DNA of 64,000 nt from Planctomycetota bacterium (GTDB lineage: Bacteria > Planctomycetota > Phycisphaerae > Tepidisphaerales > Tepidisphaeraceae): the NCBI GenBank assembly GCA_023417885.1, contig JAEZED010000137.1, forward strand, positions 29,116-93,115. Direction: 5' to 3'. Positions 43,278-51,942 of this stretch are shown piece after piece. The position numbers and the translations under genes are program-made. Position 1 is the first letter of the stretch; every line of letters starts with the position of its first letter. The notes beneath the pieces are model-generated. The model made no database searches. It saw only the letters and a list, made by a program, of their open reading frames with translations, and had not been told where the DNA came from.

Positions 43278-44801
43278 ATGCGCCCTCCCATCCCTGATCG
43301 CCCGCACCCGGTTCTGGCCCGCCTCCTCGCACTCGGCGTGGCGGCGGGTCTTGCCATGAACGCTTCCCACGCAGCCGGCCAGCCGCCGCCCGCGCCGGCG
43401 CCGCTGGAGCCCGTCCCTACGCCCGCGCAGCTTCGCTGGCAGCAGCGCGAGCTGGCGATGTTCCTCCACTTCGGCCCGAACACCTTCACCGGCCGCGAGT
43501 GGGGCGACGGAACGGAAGACCCTGCCACTTTCAACCCGACCGCCTTCGACCCGGCGCAGTGGGCGCGCGTGGCGAAGGAGACCGGCTTCGGCCTGCTCAT
43601 CCTCACCGCCAAGCACCACGACGGCTTCTGCCTCTGGCCGAGCGGCCAGACTGATCACTCCGTCGAGAAGAGCCCATGGCGCGACGGACAGGGGGACATG
43701 GTGCGGGAGTTCGTGGACGCCGCCCGCGCCGAAGGGCTGGATGTCGGCCTCTACCTCTCTCCCTGGGATCGCAACGCCCCGAGCTACGGCGACTCGCCGG
43801 CCTACAACGGGATGTACGTCGCGCAGCTCGAGGAGCTTCTCGGCGGAACGTACGGCGAGATCGCGGAGGTCTGGTTCGACGGCGCCAACGGCGAGGGGCC
43901 GAACGGAAAGAGGCAGGTGTATGACTGGCCGCGCTTCTGGGAGACGGTGCGCCGGCTCCAGCCGGAGGCGGTGATCTTCTCCGACGCCGGGCCGGATGTG
44001 CGCTGGGTCGGCAACGAGCGCGGCGTGGCGGGGGACCCGTGCTGGAGCACGGTCGATCCCGCCGTCATCACCGAGCCGGGGCAGTCCGGGGAGGAGAAGA
44101 TCCGGCATCTCCAGCACGGCGAGCGCGGCGGTACCGTATGGCGACCGGCGGAGACGGATGTCTCGATCCGCCCGGGCTGGTTCTGGCGCGCTTCGGAGAA
44201 CGACCGGGTGCGCTCGCCGGAGAACCTGGTCGATCTCTACTTCCGCAGCGTCGGGCGCAACAGCGTGCTGCTGCTGAACGTCCCGCCGGACACGCGGGGC
44301 CTGCTGCACGAGGCGGACGTCGCGGCCCTGCGCGGCTTCAAGTCGCGCCTGGACGAGATCTTCGACGAGAACCTGGCCGTGGGGGCCGCGGCGACGGCGG
44401 ACAACGTGCGCGGCGGCGTCGCGGGGGAGGCCGCCTTCGGCGCGTTGCGCGCGACGGACGGCGAGGCCGACACTTACTGGGCGACCGACGACGGCCGCAC
44501 GTCCGGGACACTCGAGCTGGATCTGGGTGAGGCACGCCGGTTCAACGTGATCTCGATCGCCGAGCCGATCGCGCTGGGTCAGCGCGTGGCGCGCTTCCGC
44601 GTGGAGGTGAAGGCCGGCGACGACTGGCGGCCGGTGCTGGAGGCGGAGACGATCGGCCACAAGCGCCTGGCGCGCATCCCCGAGACCGAGGCGCGCCGCG
44701 TGCGCCTGGTTGTCGAGGATGCCCTGGCCTGCCCGCTGATCGGTGAGTTCGGGCTCTATTTCGATCCGGCGGCCCCGGAGCCTGACCAGCAGAGCCGGTA
44801 G
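43278..44801 (+). CDS. Alpha-L-fucosidase (GH29), exported
   Basis: A 507-residue protein with a signal peptide (ARLLALGVAAGLAMNASHAA). The GH29 catalytic barrel shows MFLHFGPNTFTGREWGDG, ILTAKHHDGFCLW, GLDVGLYLSPWDRN and EVWFDGANGEG, where the Asp in WFDG is the expected nucleophile. After about residue 360 there is a C-terminal beta-sandwich resembling an F5/8 type C (discoidin) carbohydrate-binding module (RATDGEADTYWATDDG to LELDLGEARRFNVISI). It would release L-fucose from glycans outside the cytoplasm. A second, differently built GH29 gene follows after a repeat-rich gap. Confidence 0.9.
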   Translation: MRPPIPDRPHPVLARLLALGVAAGLAMNASHAAGQPPPAPAPLEPVPTPAQLRWQQRELAMFLHFGPNTFTGREWGDGTEDPATFNPTAFDPAQWARVAKETGFGLLILTAKHHDGFCLWPSGQTDHSVEKSPWRDGQGDMVREFVDAARAEGLDVGLYLSPWDRNAPSYGDSPAYNGMYVAQLEELLGGTYGEIAEVWFDGANGEGPNGKRQVYDWPRFWETVRRLQPEAVIFSDAGPDVRWVGNERGVAGDPCWSTVDPAVITEPGQSGEEKIRHLQHGERGGTVWRPAETDVSIRPGWFWRASENDRVRSPENLVDLYFRSVGRNSVLLLNVPPDTRGLLHEADVAALRGFKSRLDEIFDENLAVGAAATADNVRGGVAGEAAFGALRATDGEADTYWATDDGRTSGTLELDLGEARRFNVISIAEPIALGQRVARFRVEVKAGDDWRPVLEAETIGHKRLARIPETEARRVRLVVEDALACPLIGEFGLYFDPAAPEPDQQSR

Positions 44802-45362
44802 ACAAGGGAGCGCAACCCAGGCTGGGCAGCAGGAGTCCTGAAGCTGATGCCCGCATCGAAAGGGCGCAGCGGACCTGTCTCGACCCTTGTGAAGGACGTT
44901 CGGTCAGCATGATGTCGTGGACGATGACCCGCAGAAGCAGTTCGAGCTCGCGGCTGCGCGGGGTGCGGCAGCGGAGGTGCCCGTGCATCAGCCGTCGGAA
45001 TCGACGCGGGGGGCGACCGCTCGTGCGCCGCCGGGCGTACTCACCCGGTTTCCTACGCGGGAAAGCCCGTTTCCTACATAGGAAAGCCATTTTCCTACAT
45101 GGGAAAGCCAAATTCCTACACAGGAAAGTCATTTTCCTACATGGGAAAACCGGTTTCCTACATGGGAAAGTCATTTTCCTATATGGGAAAACCGGTTTCC
45201 TACGTGGGAAAGTCAGTTTCCCACGTGGGAAAATGCGAGTTCCCGGACCTCCACCCCGCTTTTCGACGCTGAAACGCGGTTTGGCCCATTCCCACGTCCG
45301 GGAACCGGAATCTTCCGCCCCGCAGCATTGATCCGGCGCAGCCGCCACGGTCCATTCCCACC
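44802..45362. other. Intergenic region with a nine-copy 21-bp array
   Basis: A 561-bp gap between two fucosidase genes. Apart from the array at 45049-45237 I see nothing recognisable in it. A 140-codon frame runs through on the plus strand and long frames on the minus strand, but they are made of the heptad translation of the repeats (FLHGKxx units) and have no ribosome-binding site. Confidence 0.7.
45049..45237. repeat. Nine tandem 21-bp palindromic repeats
   Basis: Nine uninterrupted units of exactly 21 bp. Each has a 16-bp near-palindrome of the type TTTCCTACATGGGAAA (variants: ACGCGG, ACATAG, ACACAG, ATATGG, ACGTGG in the centre; the last unit is the perfect palindrome TTTCCCACGTGGGAAA) and a 5-bp spacer (GCCAT, GTCAT, ACCGG, GTCAG). 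The spacers alternate, with ACCGG recurring every second unit in the right half. The array ends 125 bp before the second fucosidase start. Confidence 0.92.
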
Positions 45363-47150
45363 ATGAGAGAGCAGATGCGGACGATACTGATCGCGAGATG
45401 CCTGTGCCTTGCAAGCCTCCTCTTTGCACCGATGGCCGCAGGACAGGAGCAGAAGATGTCCCACGACCAGCGCATGGAATGGTGGCGCGAGGCCCGCTTC
45501 GGCATGTTCATCCACTGGGGCGTCTACGCCGTCCCCGCCGGGCGCTGGAACGGCCAGGTCGGCGGCGGGGAGTGGATCATGGAGCACCGGAAGATCCCGA
45601 TCTCCGAGTACGAGCCCCTCGCGCAGCAGTTCACGGCGGAGCGGTACGACCCGACGGCTTGGGCGCGGCTGGCGCGCGAGGCGGGAATGAAGTACGTCGT
45701 GATCACGAGCAAGCACCACGACGGCTTTGCTCTGTGGGATTCGAAGCTCTCGGACTGGGACGTGGCGCGCACGCCGCACGGCAAGGACCTGCTCGCCCCG
45801 CTCGCGCAGGCGGTGCGGGACGAGGGGCTGCACTTCGGCCTCTACCACTCGATCATGGACTGGCACCACCCGGACTACATGCCTCGCCGGGCGTACAACG
45901 ACCTGGCCGAGGGGGAGCCGGATTTCGATCGCTTCCGCGACTATCTCCATGGCCAGGTGGAGGAGATCATCACGCTCTACCAGCCGGATGTGCTCTGGTT
46001 CGACGGGGAATGGGAGAACACCTGGACGTATGAACACGGCAAGGCGCTCCAGGACCACGTGCGCGCGCTCAAGCCGGACATCATCATCAACAACCGCGTC
46101 GGCAAGGCGCGCCAGGGCATGGCGGGGCTGGACGACCCGGAAGTGGGCAAGCTCGGCGACTTCGGCACGCCGGAGCAGCAGATCCCGGCGACAGGGCTTC
46201 CAGGGGTGGACTGGGAATCGTGCATGACGATCAACGGCACGTGGGGGTACATGGAGGACGACGTCAACTGGAAGAGCACGCGCACGCTCATCCGCAATCT
46301 CATCGAGTGCGCCAGCAAGGGAGGCAACTACCTGCTGAACGTCGGCCCGAAGGCGGACGGAACGATCCCCCAGGAAAGCGTCGAGCGACTCCGCGGCATC
46401 GGGAAGTGGATGGACGTGAACGGCGAATCCATCTACGGCACAACGGCGGGGCCTTTCCCGCGCCTGCCGTGGGGCCGCGCCACGCGCAAGGGGCAGACGC
46501 TCTACCTGCACGTCTATGACTGGCCCGCCGACGGGCGACTGGAAGTCCCGCTGAAGAACCCGGTGCGCCACGCACGTCTGCTGGCCGCGCCGGATGCCGA
46601 GCTGGAGGCTACCAGCGGTGAAGACGGCGCGGTGCTGGCCCTGCCGGCGCGGATGCCGGATGAGGATGCGACGGTGATCGCCATCGAGATTGCCGGCGAG
46701 CCCGATGTGCTCCCCGTTCCGCAGGCACGGCAGGCCGACGACGGCCGCATCCACCTCGACGCAGAAGCTGCCGATCTTGCGGGCGGCGTGCGGCTGGAGC
46801 AGATCGACGGCGTGGCCAGCGCCGGGTACTGGACGAACGAAGCGGGCTCCCTGAGCTGGCTCGTGAAGGTCGATCGGCCGGGCAGGTTCGACATCGAGGT
46901 CGAGTACGCGTGCGCCGATGGCAGCGCGGGCGGCGAAGCGGCCTTGGTGGTGGGCGAGGGCGGAGGTACGGAGCTGGCCTGGAAGGTCGAACCGACGGGG
47001 ACGGGTTGGCGGAACTTCACCACGGCACGGCCGGGAGCGATCCAGATCGACGCTGCAGGACTGATCCGCATCCGCCTGGAGGCACGTGCGAAGCCGGGGG
47101 ATGCCCTGATGAATCTTCGGCGGATCACCCTGACGGCCCGGAAGGAATGA
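45363..47150 (+). CDS. Alpha-L-fucosidase (GH29) with C-terminal binding module
   Basis: A 595-residue protein with a signal peptide (ILIARCLCLASLLFAPMAAG). The catalytic domain has ARFGMFIHWGVYAVPAG, VVITSKHHDGFALWDS, FGLYHSIMDWHHPDY and VLWFDGEWENTW (nucleophile Asp in WFDG), all standard GH29-A motifs. The C-terminal region after about 470 (IHLDAEAADLAGGVRLEQ to FDIEVEYACADGSAGGEAAL) looks like a CBM6/35-type or DUF5077-like beta-sandwich. It should hydrolyse alpha-L-fucosides in the periplasm or outside. The start is ATG 45363; ATG 45375 also fits. It is only distantly similar to the preceding fucosidase. Confidence 0.93.
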   Translation: MREQMRTILIARCLCLASLLFAPMAAGQEQKMSHDQRMEWWREARFGMFIHWGVYAVPAGRWNGQVGGGEWIMEHRKIPISEYEPLAQQFTAERYDPTAWARLAREAGMKYVVITSKHHDGFALWDSKLSDWDVARTPHGKDLLAPLAQAVRDEGLHFGLYHSIMDWHHPDYMPRRAYNDLAEGEPDFDRFRDYLHGQVEEIITLYQPDVLWFDGEWENTWTYEHGKALQDHVRALKPDIIINNRVGKARQGMAGLDDPEVGKLGDFGTPEQQIPATGLPGVDWESCMTINGTWGYMEDDVNWKSTRTLIRNLIECASKGGNYLLNVGPKADGTIPQESVERLRGIGKWMDVNGESIYGTTAGPFPRLPWGRATRKGQTLYLHVYDWPADGRLEVPLKNPVRHARLLAAPDAELEATSGEDGAVLALPARMPDEDATVIAIEIAGEPDVLPVPQARQADDGRIHLDAEAADLAGGVRLEQIDGVASAGYWTNEAGSLSWLVKVDRPGRFDIEVEYACADGSAGGEAALVVGEGGGTELAWKVEPTGTGWRNFTTARPGAIQIDAAGLIRIRLEARAKPGDALMNLRRITLTARKE

Positions 47151-47160
47151 GCATGCTCCT

Positions 47161-47201
47161 GGAGCGGCAAAGTGTCGCTTGCGACGTTACCGGGCCGCTC
47201 C
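47161..47201. repeat. Nested inverted repeat after the second fucosidase
   Basis: GGAGCGGC at 47161-47168 pairs with GCCGCTCC at 47194-47201, and inside it GTCGC-TT-GCGAC forms a small second hairpin. It begins about 10 bp after the fucosidase stop. There is no T-run, so it may be an mRNA 3' stabiliser rather than a strict terminator. Confidence 0.45.
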
Positions 47202-47227
47202 GACACGACTTATGATGTGCCGAGCCC

Positions 47228-47416
47228 ATGAGCACCACGACGCAACCCAAGGCGCCTGTGCACACGACCGACGACTCTTCTGCCGGCGTGTCGAAGCACG
47301 CGCGCATGAGCCGATGGGGCAAGCGCGCCGGGGTGGCCGCCTTCCTCTTCTTCTTCTTCAAAGGCCTGGCGTGGCTCATCGTGCCGGCACTCATCGCCGT
47401 CTGGAGCACCACGTAG
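47228..47416 (+). CDS. Small single-helix membrane protein
   Basis: A 62-residue protein: a polar N-terminal part of about 30 residues, a basic stretch (KHARMSRWGKRAGVA) and one hydrophobic helix (AFLFFFFKGLAWLIVPALIA). It lies 33 bp upstream of the oxidase-like gene on the same strand and may be a small subunit or assembly factor of that complex, as cbb3 oxidases often have single-helix partners such as CcoQ or CcoH; I see no sequence match to those. Function is unknown. Confidence 0.6.
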   Translation: MSTTTQPKAPVHTTDDSSAGVSKHARMSRWGKRAGVAAFLFFFFKGLAWLIVPALIAVWSTT

Positions 47417-47449
47417 CCCGCCGGCGGCGGGGCGCCCGCGAACGCAGCC

Positions 47450-49681
47450 ATGCCGGTGTCCGCCTCCACCGACGCTCCGTCATCACCGCGCGCCGCGCCG
47501 CTTGCCAGATTCGGGCCGGCCCCGCGCGCCTTCGACGATCAAGCCGTGCGCGGCTTCCTCCTCTGCTCCGCCGCATGGAGCGTCGCGGCGGGGGCGCTGG
47601 CGCTGCTGACGACGCTGCTGCTGGTCTTCCCCGGCCTCGGGCGCGGCGTTGAAGTGCTCTCCTACGGCCGCCTGCGTCCGGTGGCGATGCACGTGGCGCT
47701 CTGGGGATTCGCCGCGAACGCGATCTTCGCCGGTGCGTACTTCGCCGTTCAGCGCCTCTGCCTCGTGCGCCTGTGGAGTCGCCGACTGGCGTGGTTTCAC
47801 CTGCTGGCGTGGCAGATCGTGCTGGCCGCCGCGCTGCTCACGCTCCCGGCAGGTCTTGCCCGCGCCCGGCCGTTTCACGAGGCGCCGGCGCCTGTCGTGC
47901 TGGCGATGCTCCTGTTGTGGCTGGTCTTCGGAACCAACATCCTCCTCACGATCCGGCGGCGCCGGCGCGACGCACTGGATCCGGCGCTCTGGTTCCTCCT
48001 CGCCGGCATCGCCGCCATCGCCTTGGCAATGGCCGTCTCGCTCGCCGGCGTGCGGGGGCTGCGCGACTTTCTCCTCCAGGGGTGGGTCGGCCAGACCACC
48101 CTTGGCTTCGTCGCGGGCGCGCTCTTCGTAGGAGTCGTTTATGCCGTTGTCCCCGCCGCCAGCGCCAAGCCGCTCTACAGCCGCAAGCTCGCCATCCTCC
48201 ACTTCTGGACGCTGCTGCTCGCCCTCCCGTTCGCCGCGGCGCGGGAGGCGCAGTGGACGAGCGCGCCCGAATGGGTGGGCTCGCTTGGCCTGGCCGCCGG
48301 CGTGCTCCTCTGGGCACCCGGCGTCGCGGGCGCGATCAACGGCCTCCAGACGCTGCGCCGCTCGCCCCGCGCGGCGCAGGATCCGGCGTTCAGGTTTCTG
48401 ATTGCATCCCTCCTCCTGCTGGCGCTGCTCTCGCTGCTGGAGGCGGTCGCCTCCCTCAAGCGCGTCTCCGCGGTGACCGCGATGACCGAGTGGTCGCTGG
48501 CCAACCGGGAGGCATGGCTCTTCGGATGGTGCGGCCTGGTGACCTTCGCGCTGGCGCATCACGTGATGCCGCGCATCTTCGCCAGCAGATCCCCGAGCCG
48601 CCGCGCGACGGAGGTGCACTTCTGGCTGATCATCTGCGGCCTCGCGCTCTGGATCGGCCCGACCTGGCTGGCGGGATGGACGCGCGGCAGAATGTGGCTC
48701 GCGACCACGCCCGCCGGCGCGCTGAGCTATCCCGACTTCGTGGTGACGCTGGACGCGGTCCGCCCGCACTACTGGCTTCGCGGGACTGGGCAGGCGCTCT
48801 ACCTGTCGGGCCTGCTGGTGGGCACCGCCGTGCTCTGGCGCGCCTGGCGCTCAGGTGTCGCAACGCCGGCGGCGATCCCGGGCACTGCCACCAACGACCT
48901 GGCGCCGCGCCGACCCGAGAGCCGGTGGGAGCACGAGCACAGCGTCGCCGACCTCGCGAAACGACTCGACGTGCTCGGCTCACTCTGGTGGCATCGCCGC
49001 TGGGAACGACGCCCGACGCTCTTCTTGCTCGCCCCCACCGGCCTGCTTGCCGCGGCACTGCTCGTGCTCGCGACGACCAACCCGCCGACCGGCGACGTCG
49101 CCGAGATCGCCGTTCGCCCGCTCAGCCCCCTGGAGCTGGCGGGGCGGGCGATCTATCTCGGCGAAGGGTGCAATCAGTGTCACACGCAGCAGGTGCGCCC
49201 GATTCTCGCCGAGACGCAGCGGCATGGCCCCTACTCGCGCGCTGCCGAGAGCATGTATGCATCGCCGCCTCTCTTCGGGCAGACGCGCATCGGGCCCGAC
49301 CTGGCGCGGCAGGGCGGACGCAACAGCCACTTCTGGCACCTGCTCCACTTCCAGGATCCGCGCCGGGTGACGCCGGGAAGCGTCATGCCCGCCTACACGC
49401 ATCTCCTCTACCGTCCGCTGCAGATCAACCGCGCGCTCGAGGAGGTGCGGACGCTGGCGGAGGCGGGTGTTCCATACGACCCGATGATCCGGGCGAACCC
49501 TGAGGCGGATGCGGGGGCGCAGGCAAGGAAGATCGCCGACGAGATTGTCCAGCAGGGCGGGCCGCCGGGGATGCACGACCGCGAGGTCGCCGCGCTCATC
49601 GCCTACCTTCAGCGCCTGGGAACGGACATGCCCGCCGAGCCATCAACGACGCAGCCCACCGATGCCGGGGAGGCGCCATGA
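47450..49681 (+). CDS. CcoN-CcoO fusion of cbb3-oxidase type, CcoN half lacking metal ligands
   Basis: A 743-residue fusion. Residues about 30-480 have the 12-helix CcoN framework (YGRLRPVAMH, SAKPLYSRKLAILHFWTLL, GAINGLQTL, ATEVHFWLIICGLALW), yet every haem/copper His position I can align is changed: low-spin His to A79 (a His sits two residues on), CuB His to Q215, the HH pair to R265-E266, and the haem ligands to N352 and E354. Residues about 540-720 are a CcoO-type cytochrome c with CNQCH (574-578), TQQVRP and GPDLARQGGRN. The oxidase half should therefore not reduce oxygen; the protein may act as an anchored electron-transfer subunit. It overlaps the cytochrome gene by 4 nt. Confidence 0.85.
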   Translation: MPVSASTDAPSSPRAAPLARFGPAPRAFDDQAVRGFLLCSAAWSVAAGALALLTTLLLVFPGLGRGVEVLSYGRLRPVAMHVALWGFAANAIFAGAYFAVQRLCLVRLWSRRLAWFHLLAWQIVLAAALLTLPAGLARARPFHEAPAPVVLAMLLLWLVFGTNILLTIRRRRRDALDPALWFLLAGIAAIALAMAVSLAGVRGLRDFLLQGWVGQTTLGFVAGALFVGVVYAVVPAASAKPLYSRKLAILHFWTLLLALPFAAAREAQWTSAPEWVGSLGLAAGVLLWAPGVAGAINGLQTLRRSPRAAQDPAFRFLIASLLLLALLSLLEAVASLKRVSAVTAMTEWSLANREAWLFGWCGLVTFALAHHVMPRIFASRSPSRRATEVHFWLIICGLALWIGPTWLAGWTRGRMWLATTPAGALSYPDFVVTLDAVRPHYWLRGTGQALYLSGLLVGTAVLWRAWRSGVATPAAIPGTATNDLAPRRPESRWEHEHSVADLAKRLDVLGSLWWHRRWERRPTLFLLAPTGLLAAALLVLATTNPPTGDVAEIAVRPLSPLELAGRAIYLGEGCNQCHTQQVRPILAETQRHGPYSRAAESMYASPPLFGQTRIGPDLARQGGRNSHFWHLLHFQDPRRVTPGSVMPAYTHLLYRPLQINRALEEVRTLAEAGVPYDPMIRANPEADAGAQARKIADEIVQQGGPPGMHDREVAALIAYLQRLGTDMPAEPSTTQPTDAGEAP

Positions 49682-50247
49682 GCCTTCCCCTCCCGGCGCA
49701 CGACGCGGAACCGGATTCTGCGCCGACCTCTCGCGACCGGCCGCCGCCCTGGTGGTGGACGCTTCCATGGGCATTGACACTCGGCTTTGCGGTCATCTAC
49801 TTGCTCGTGGCCCTCGTGCAGCAGGAGCGGTGGGGAGCACGCGCCGCCTGGGAGCGCGACCGGCAGGCCGACATGCTCCGCCGCGCCGGCGACGTCGGTG
49901 ATCTCTCCGCCGACCGCGCCACCTTCCTGCGCGTCGCGGAGACCGTGCACCTGCGCGCATACGGGCGCGCGGTCTATGCCTCCCACTGCGCCGGTTGTCA
50001 CGGCCCGGCCGGCGAGGGCGCGCTGGTCGCGCCCAACCTCACGGACGACGCCTACCTGCACGTGCGGCGGATCGAGGACATCCACGACGTCATCGCCACC
50101 GGCCGCCGCAACGGCGCCATGCCCGCCTGGCGCGGCCGGCTGACACCGGACGAGCTGATCCTCGTCACCGGCTACGTCGCCTCCCTGAAAGGAACGAACG
50201 CCCCTGGCGGAAAGGCAGCTGAGGGTGAGAACGTCGATGACCTCTGA
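49678..50247 (+). CDS. Membrane-anchored monohaem cytochrome c (CcoP-like)
   Basis: A 189-residue protein: one N-terminal helix (WWWTLPWALTLGFAVIYLLV) and a periplasmic class I cytochrome c domain with the haem-binding site CAGCH and a likely axial Met in NGAMPAWRG. CcoP normally carries two haems and a longer N-terminus; this one has a single haem. The start codon overlaps the CcoN-CcoO stop (ATGA), so the two are translationally coupled and probably form one complex that passes electrons through two c-type haems. Confidence 0.88.
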   Translation: MSLPLPAHDAEPDSAPTSRDRPPPWWWTLPWALTLGFAVIYLLVALVQQERWGARAAWERDRQADMLRRAGDVGDLSADRATFLRVAETVHLRAYGRAVYASHCAGCHGPAGEGALVAPNLTDDAYLHVRRIEDIHDVIATGRRNGAMPAWRGRLTPDELILVTGYVASLKGTNAPGGKAAEGENVDDL

Positions 50248-50464
50248 TCCTCGCGTGGCTCCTGCGGAGGCCGGCTGCGCAAGCTAGTCGGCTGGCGGTG
50301 CTGATCGCGCCGCTCGGAGTGCTCGCCGCCCGCGCGCGGTGGTGAGACGGATTCCTGGCAGGGGGTAGGCACCGTGACCCCCGGGATATGATTCGCACTC
50401 GGCCTCGGCAGGCAAACACCCCACTGGACAACCCGCCGATCGCCCCTAAACTTCCCATCGCCGA

Positions 50465-50538
50465 GGGCGATTAGCTCAGTTGGCCAGAGCGCACGGATCA
50501 CACCCGTGAGGTCACAGGTTCGAGCCCTGTATCGCCCA
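50465..50538 (+). tRNA. tRNA-Val (anticodon CAC)
   Basis: A complete 74-nt cloverleaf: acceptor GGGCGAT/ATCGCCC, D arm GCTC-AGTTGGCCA-GAGC, anticodon stem CACGG/CCGTG with loop ATCACAC (anticodon CAC, valine), variable AGGTC, T arm ACAGG-TTCGAGC-CCTGT and discriminator A. No CCA is encoded. No insertion is seen at its 3' end. Confidence 0.95.
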
Positions 50539-50546
50539 CTTCAGAA

Positions 50547-50585
50547 GCACGCCGCCGGCCCGAGGGTCGGCGGCGTGCTTTCGTT
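50547..50585 (+). terminator. Rho-independent terminator after tRNA-Val
   Basis: GCACGCCGCCG and CGGCGGCGTGC form an 11-bp perfect stem around a 10-nt loop, followed by TTTCGTT. It starts 8 bp after the tRNA end and, read backwards, could also serve the convergent HTH gene. Confidence 0.85.
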
Positions 50586-50597
50586 CCAGTTCGGAGG

Positions 50598-51869
50598 TCA
50601 CGCCCGGCGGATGGGGGCGTCGAAGGCTATGACGATCTGGGAGCCGTAGATCGGGTAGTCGATCCGGCAGCGGTGACCGCGGAATTGCATGGGATTCCAG
50701 CCGAGCTTGTTGCAGATCGTCTCGAGCAGCTCGGTGTACCAGGGCACCTCCGCCGCGCGAAACTTGCTGATGCCGGTGCCGAGCGGCTGGATCGACTCGA
50801 CCAGGTCGAGCCGGTCGATGTCGCGCGTCCGGTCATTCACGTTCGCGATTCCCTCGAACGCCGTGTCGTAGATGTAGAGCGTCGGGTCGTTCGTCACCAC
50901 GTCCTCGTGGACCAGCACGTCGAACAGCAGCACCTTCGACGGGGCATTCACCTCGACGAAGACATGTCGCTTGCGCCCGATCGCCTCCTCCGCCGGGACG
51001 TACCGGGGCAGCTCGTCGCGGTTCACCTCCGCGAAGACCAGGTCGGTGGCGGAGCGTGGGCCGAAGCCATTGTCGGCGAGGGTGTAGTGGACGACGTCGC
51101 CAACGCGGTGGACCTCGAGTTCCACGGGCGGATCGGAGCTGAACTCGTCGAGGCGAAGGCCGTCGAAGCCGTCCACCGGCACGCCTTCGAGCGTCTGCGG
51201 GCGGCGGGGCGGCTCGCCCTCTGGGTTTTGCGCGAGGCTGGGGACCCGACGCGTGGCGAACTTGATCCGTCCGCCGGGCCGGAGGCGCTGGAGGCCGAGC
51301 AGGGCGATGACCCAGACGATGTCGATGTGTTTTCCGTCGGCGCTGGGGTGAATGAAGGCGCTGGAGAGGTACGTCTCGGCGGCGTGGCCATGGAGCTGGC
51401 TGAGCGCGCGGAAAGCGGCCTGCTTTCGGCGCAACTCGAACTCGGCGCGGGCTTCCGGAAGCCAGGCGGCGAGGATGGCGTCGAAGCCGCTGCGGTCGCC
51501 CGCCTCGGAACGGATGAGGGCGTCGAACTCGTCCACGGCGCGCTCGAGGTCGGTGATGATCTCGCGTGAGACGCCCTTGCGCCCCGCGGCGTGCGCGAGC
51601 TTTCGGAGCGGCTCGGGCCCGGGCATGAGCTGGAGGATGGCGACGGGATCGCGCGCCGCCGCGGCGCGCAGCAGCCGGCTGGTCAGTACCTTGTTCACAC
51701 CGATCGCGCGGGCGAGCGGGACAGGCCCCCTGGGCTGGCCGGGAATGGCGGAGACGAGGCGGGTGATGCTCTCGGCGAGCAGGCGCCCCGTGTGGGTGAT
51801 GCGCCGCTCCAGCCGCTGGGCGGGCTGGCCCGTGCTCTGTGCGAACTCGGCTTGGGTGGAGGTGGTGAT
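50598..51869 (-). CDS. Putative HTH regulator-like protein with apparent AUC start
   Basis: A 423-residue protein if translation begins at ATC 51869. The frame from 51869 to the first conventional start (GTG 51698) looks coding and includes an HTH-like segment (RGPVPLARAIGVNKVLTSRL) that the GTG start would cut in half. An AAGGAG sequence at 51876-51881 lies exactly 6 nt before the ATC and no ATG, GTG or TTG follows it in this frame for 57 codons. A promoter (TTGAAA-17-TAGAAC) lies upstream. The remainder (about 420 residues, LQLMPGPEPLRKLAHAAGRK, HKHVFVEV-like) is unrecognised; the family seems to be a planctomycete regulator of unknown target. Confidence 0.7.
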   Translation of the reverse strand: MTTSTQAEFAQSTGQPAQRLERRITHTGRLLAESITRLVSAIPGQPRGPVPLARAIGVNKVLTSRLLRAAAARDPVAILQLMPGPEPLRKLAHAAGRKGVSREIITDLERAVDEFDALIRSEAGDRSGFDAILAAWLPEARAEFELRRKQAAFRALSQLHGHAAETYLSSAFIHPSADGKHIDIVWVIALLGLQRLRPGGRIKFATRRVPSLAQNPEGEPPRRPQTLEGVPVDGFDGLRLDEFSSDPPVELEVHRVGDVVHYTLADNGFGPRSATDLVFAEVNRDELPRYVPAEEAIGRKRHVFVEVNAPSKVLLFDVLVHEDVVTNDPTLYIYDTAFEGIANVNDRTRDIDRLDLVESIQPLGTGISKFRAAEVPWYTELLETICNKLGWNPMQFRGHRCRIDYPIYGSQIVIAFDAPIRRA

Positions 51870-51942
51870 TGACGGCTCCTTGGTTTTCGCTGCTGGGCGA
51901 TCTAGTTACCCCCACTGGCCGACTGGGTAAGGCTGTGATTTC

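Noticed and set aside
45217..45232. Second parS site (TTTCCCACGTGGGAAA)
   Set aside because: It shares the CCACGTGG core with parS but differs at conserved T/A positions of the half-sites, and it is one unit of the 21-bp array, whose other units do not keep CACGTG.
45049..45237. CRISPR array
   Set aside because: The period is 21 bp with only 5-bp spacers that recur, no leader and no cas genes. It is a tandem palindromic repeat, not a CRISPR.
44909..45331. 140-residue protein with FLHGKxx heptads
   Set aside because: The heptads are simply the 21-bp repeat translated; the opposite strand also gives open heptad frames, and there is no ribosome-binding site or flanking protein-like sequence.
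47450..49050. Functional cbb3 oxygen-reducing subunit
   Set aside because: The framework is CcoN-like, but the six ligand histidines are not found at aligned positions, so catalytic activity is not claimed.
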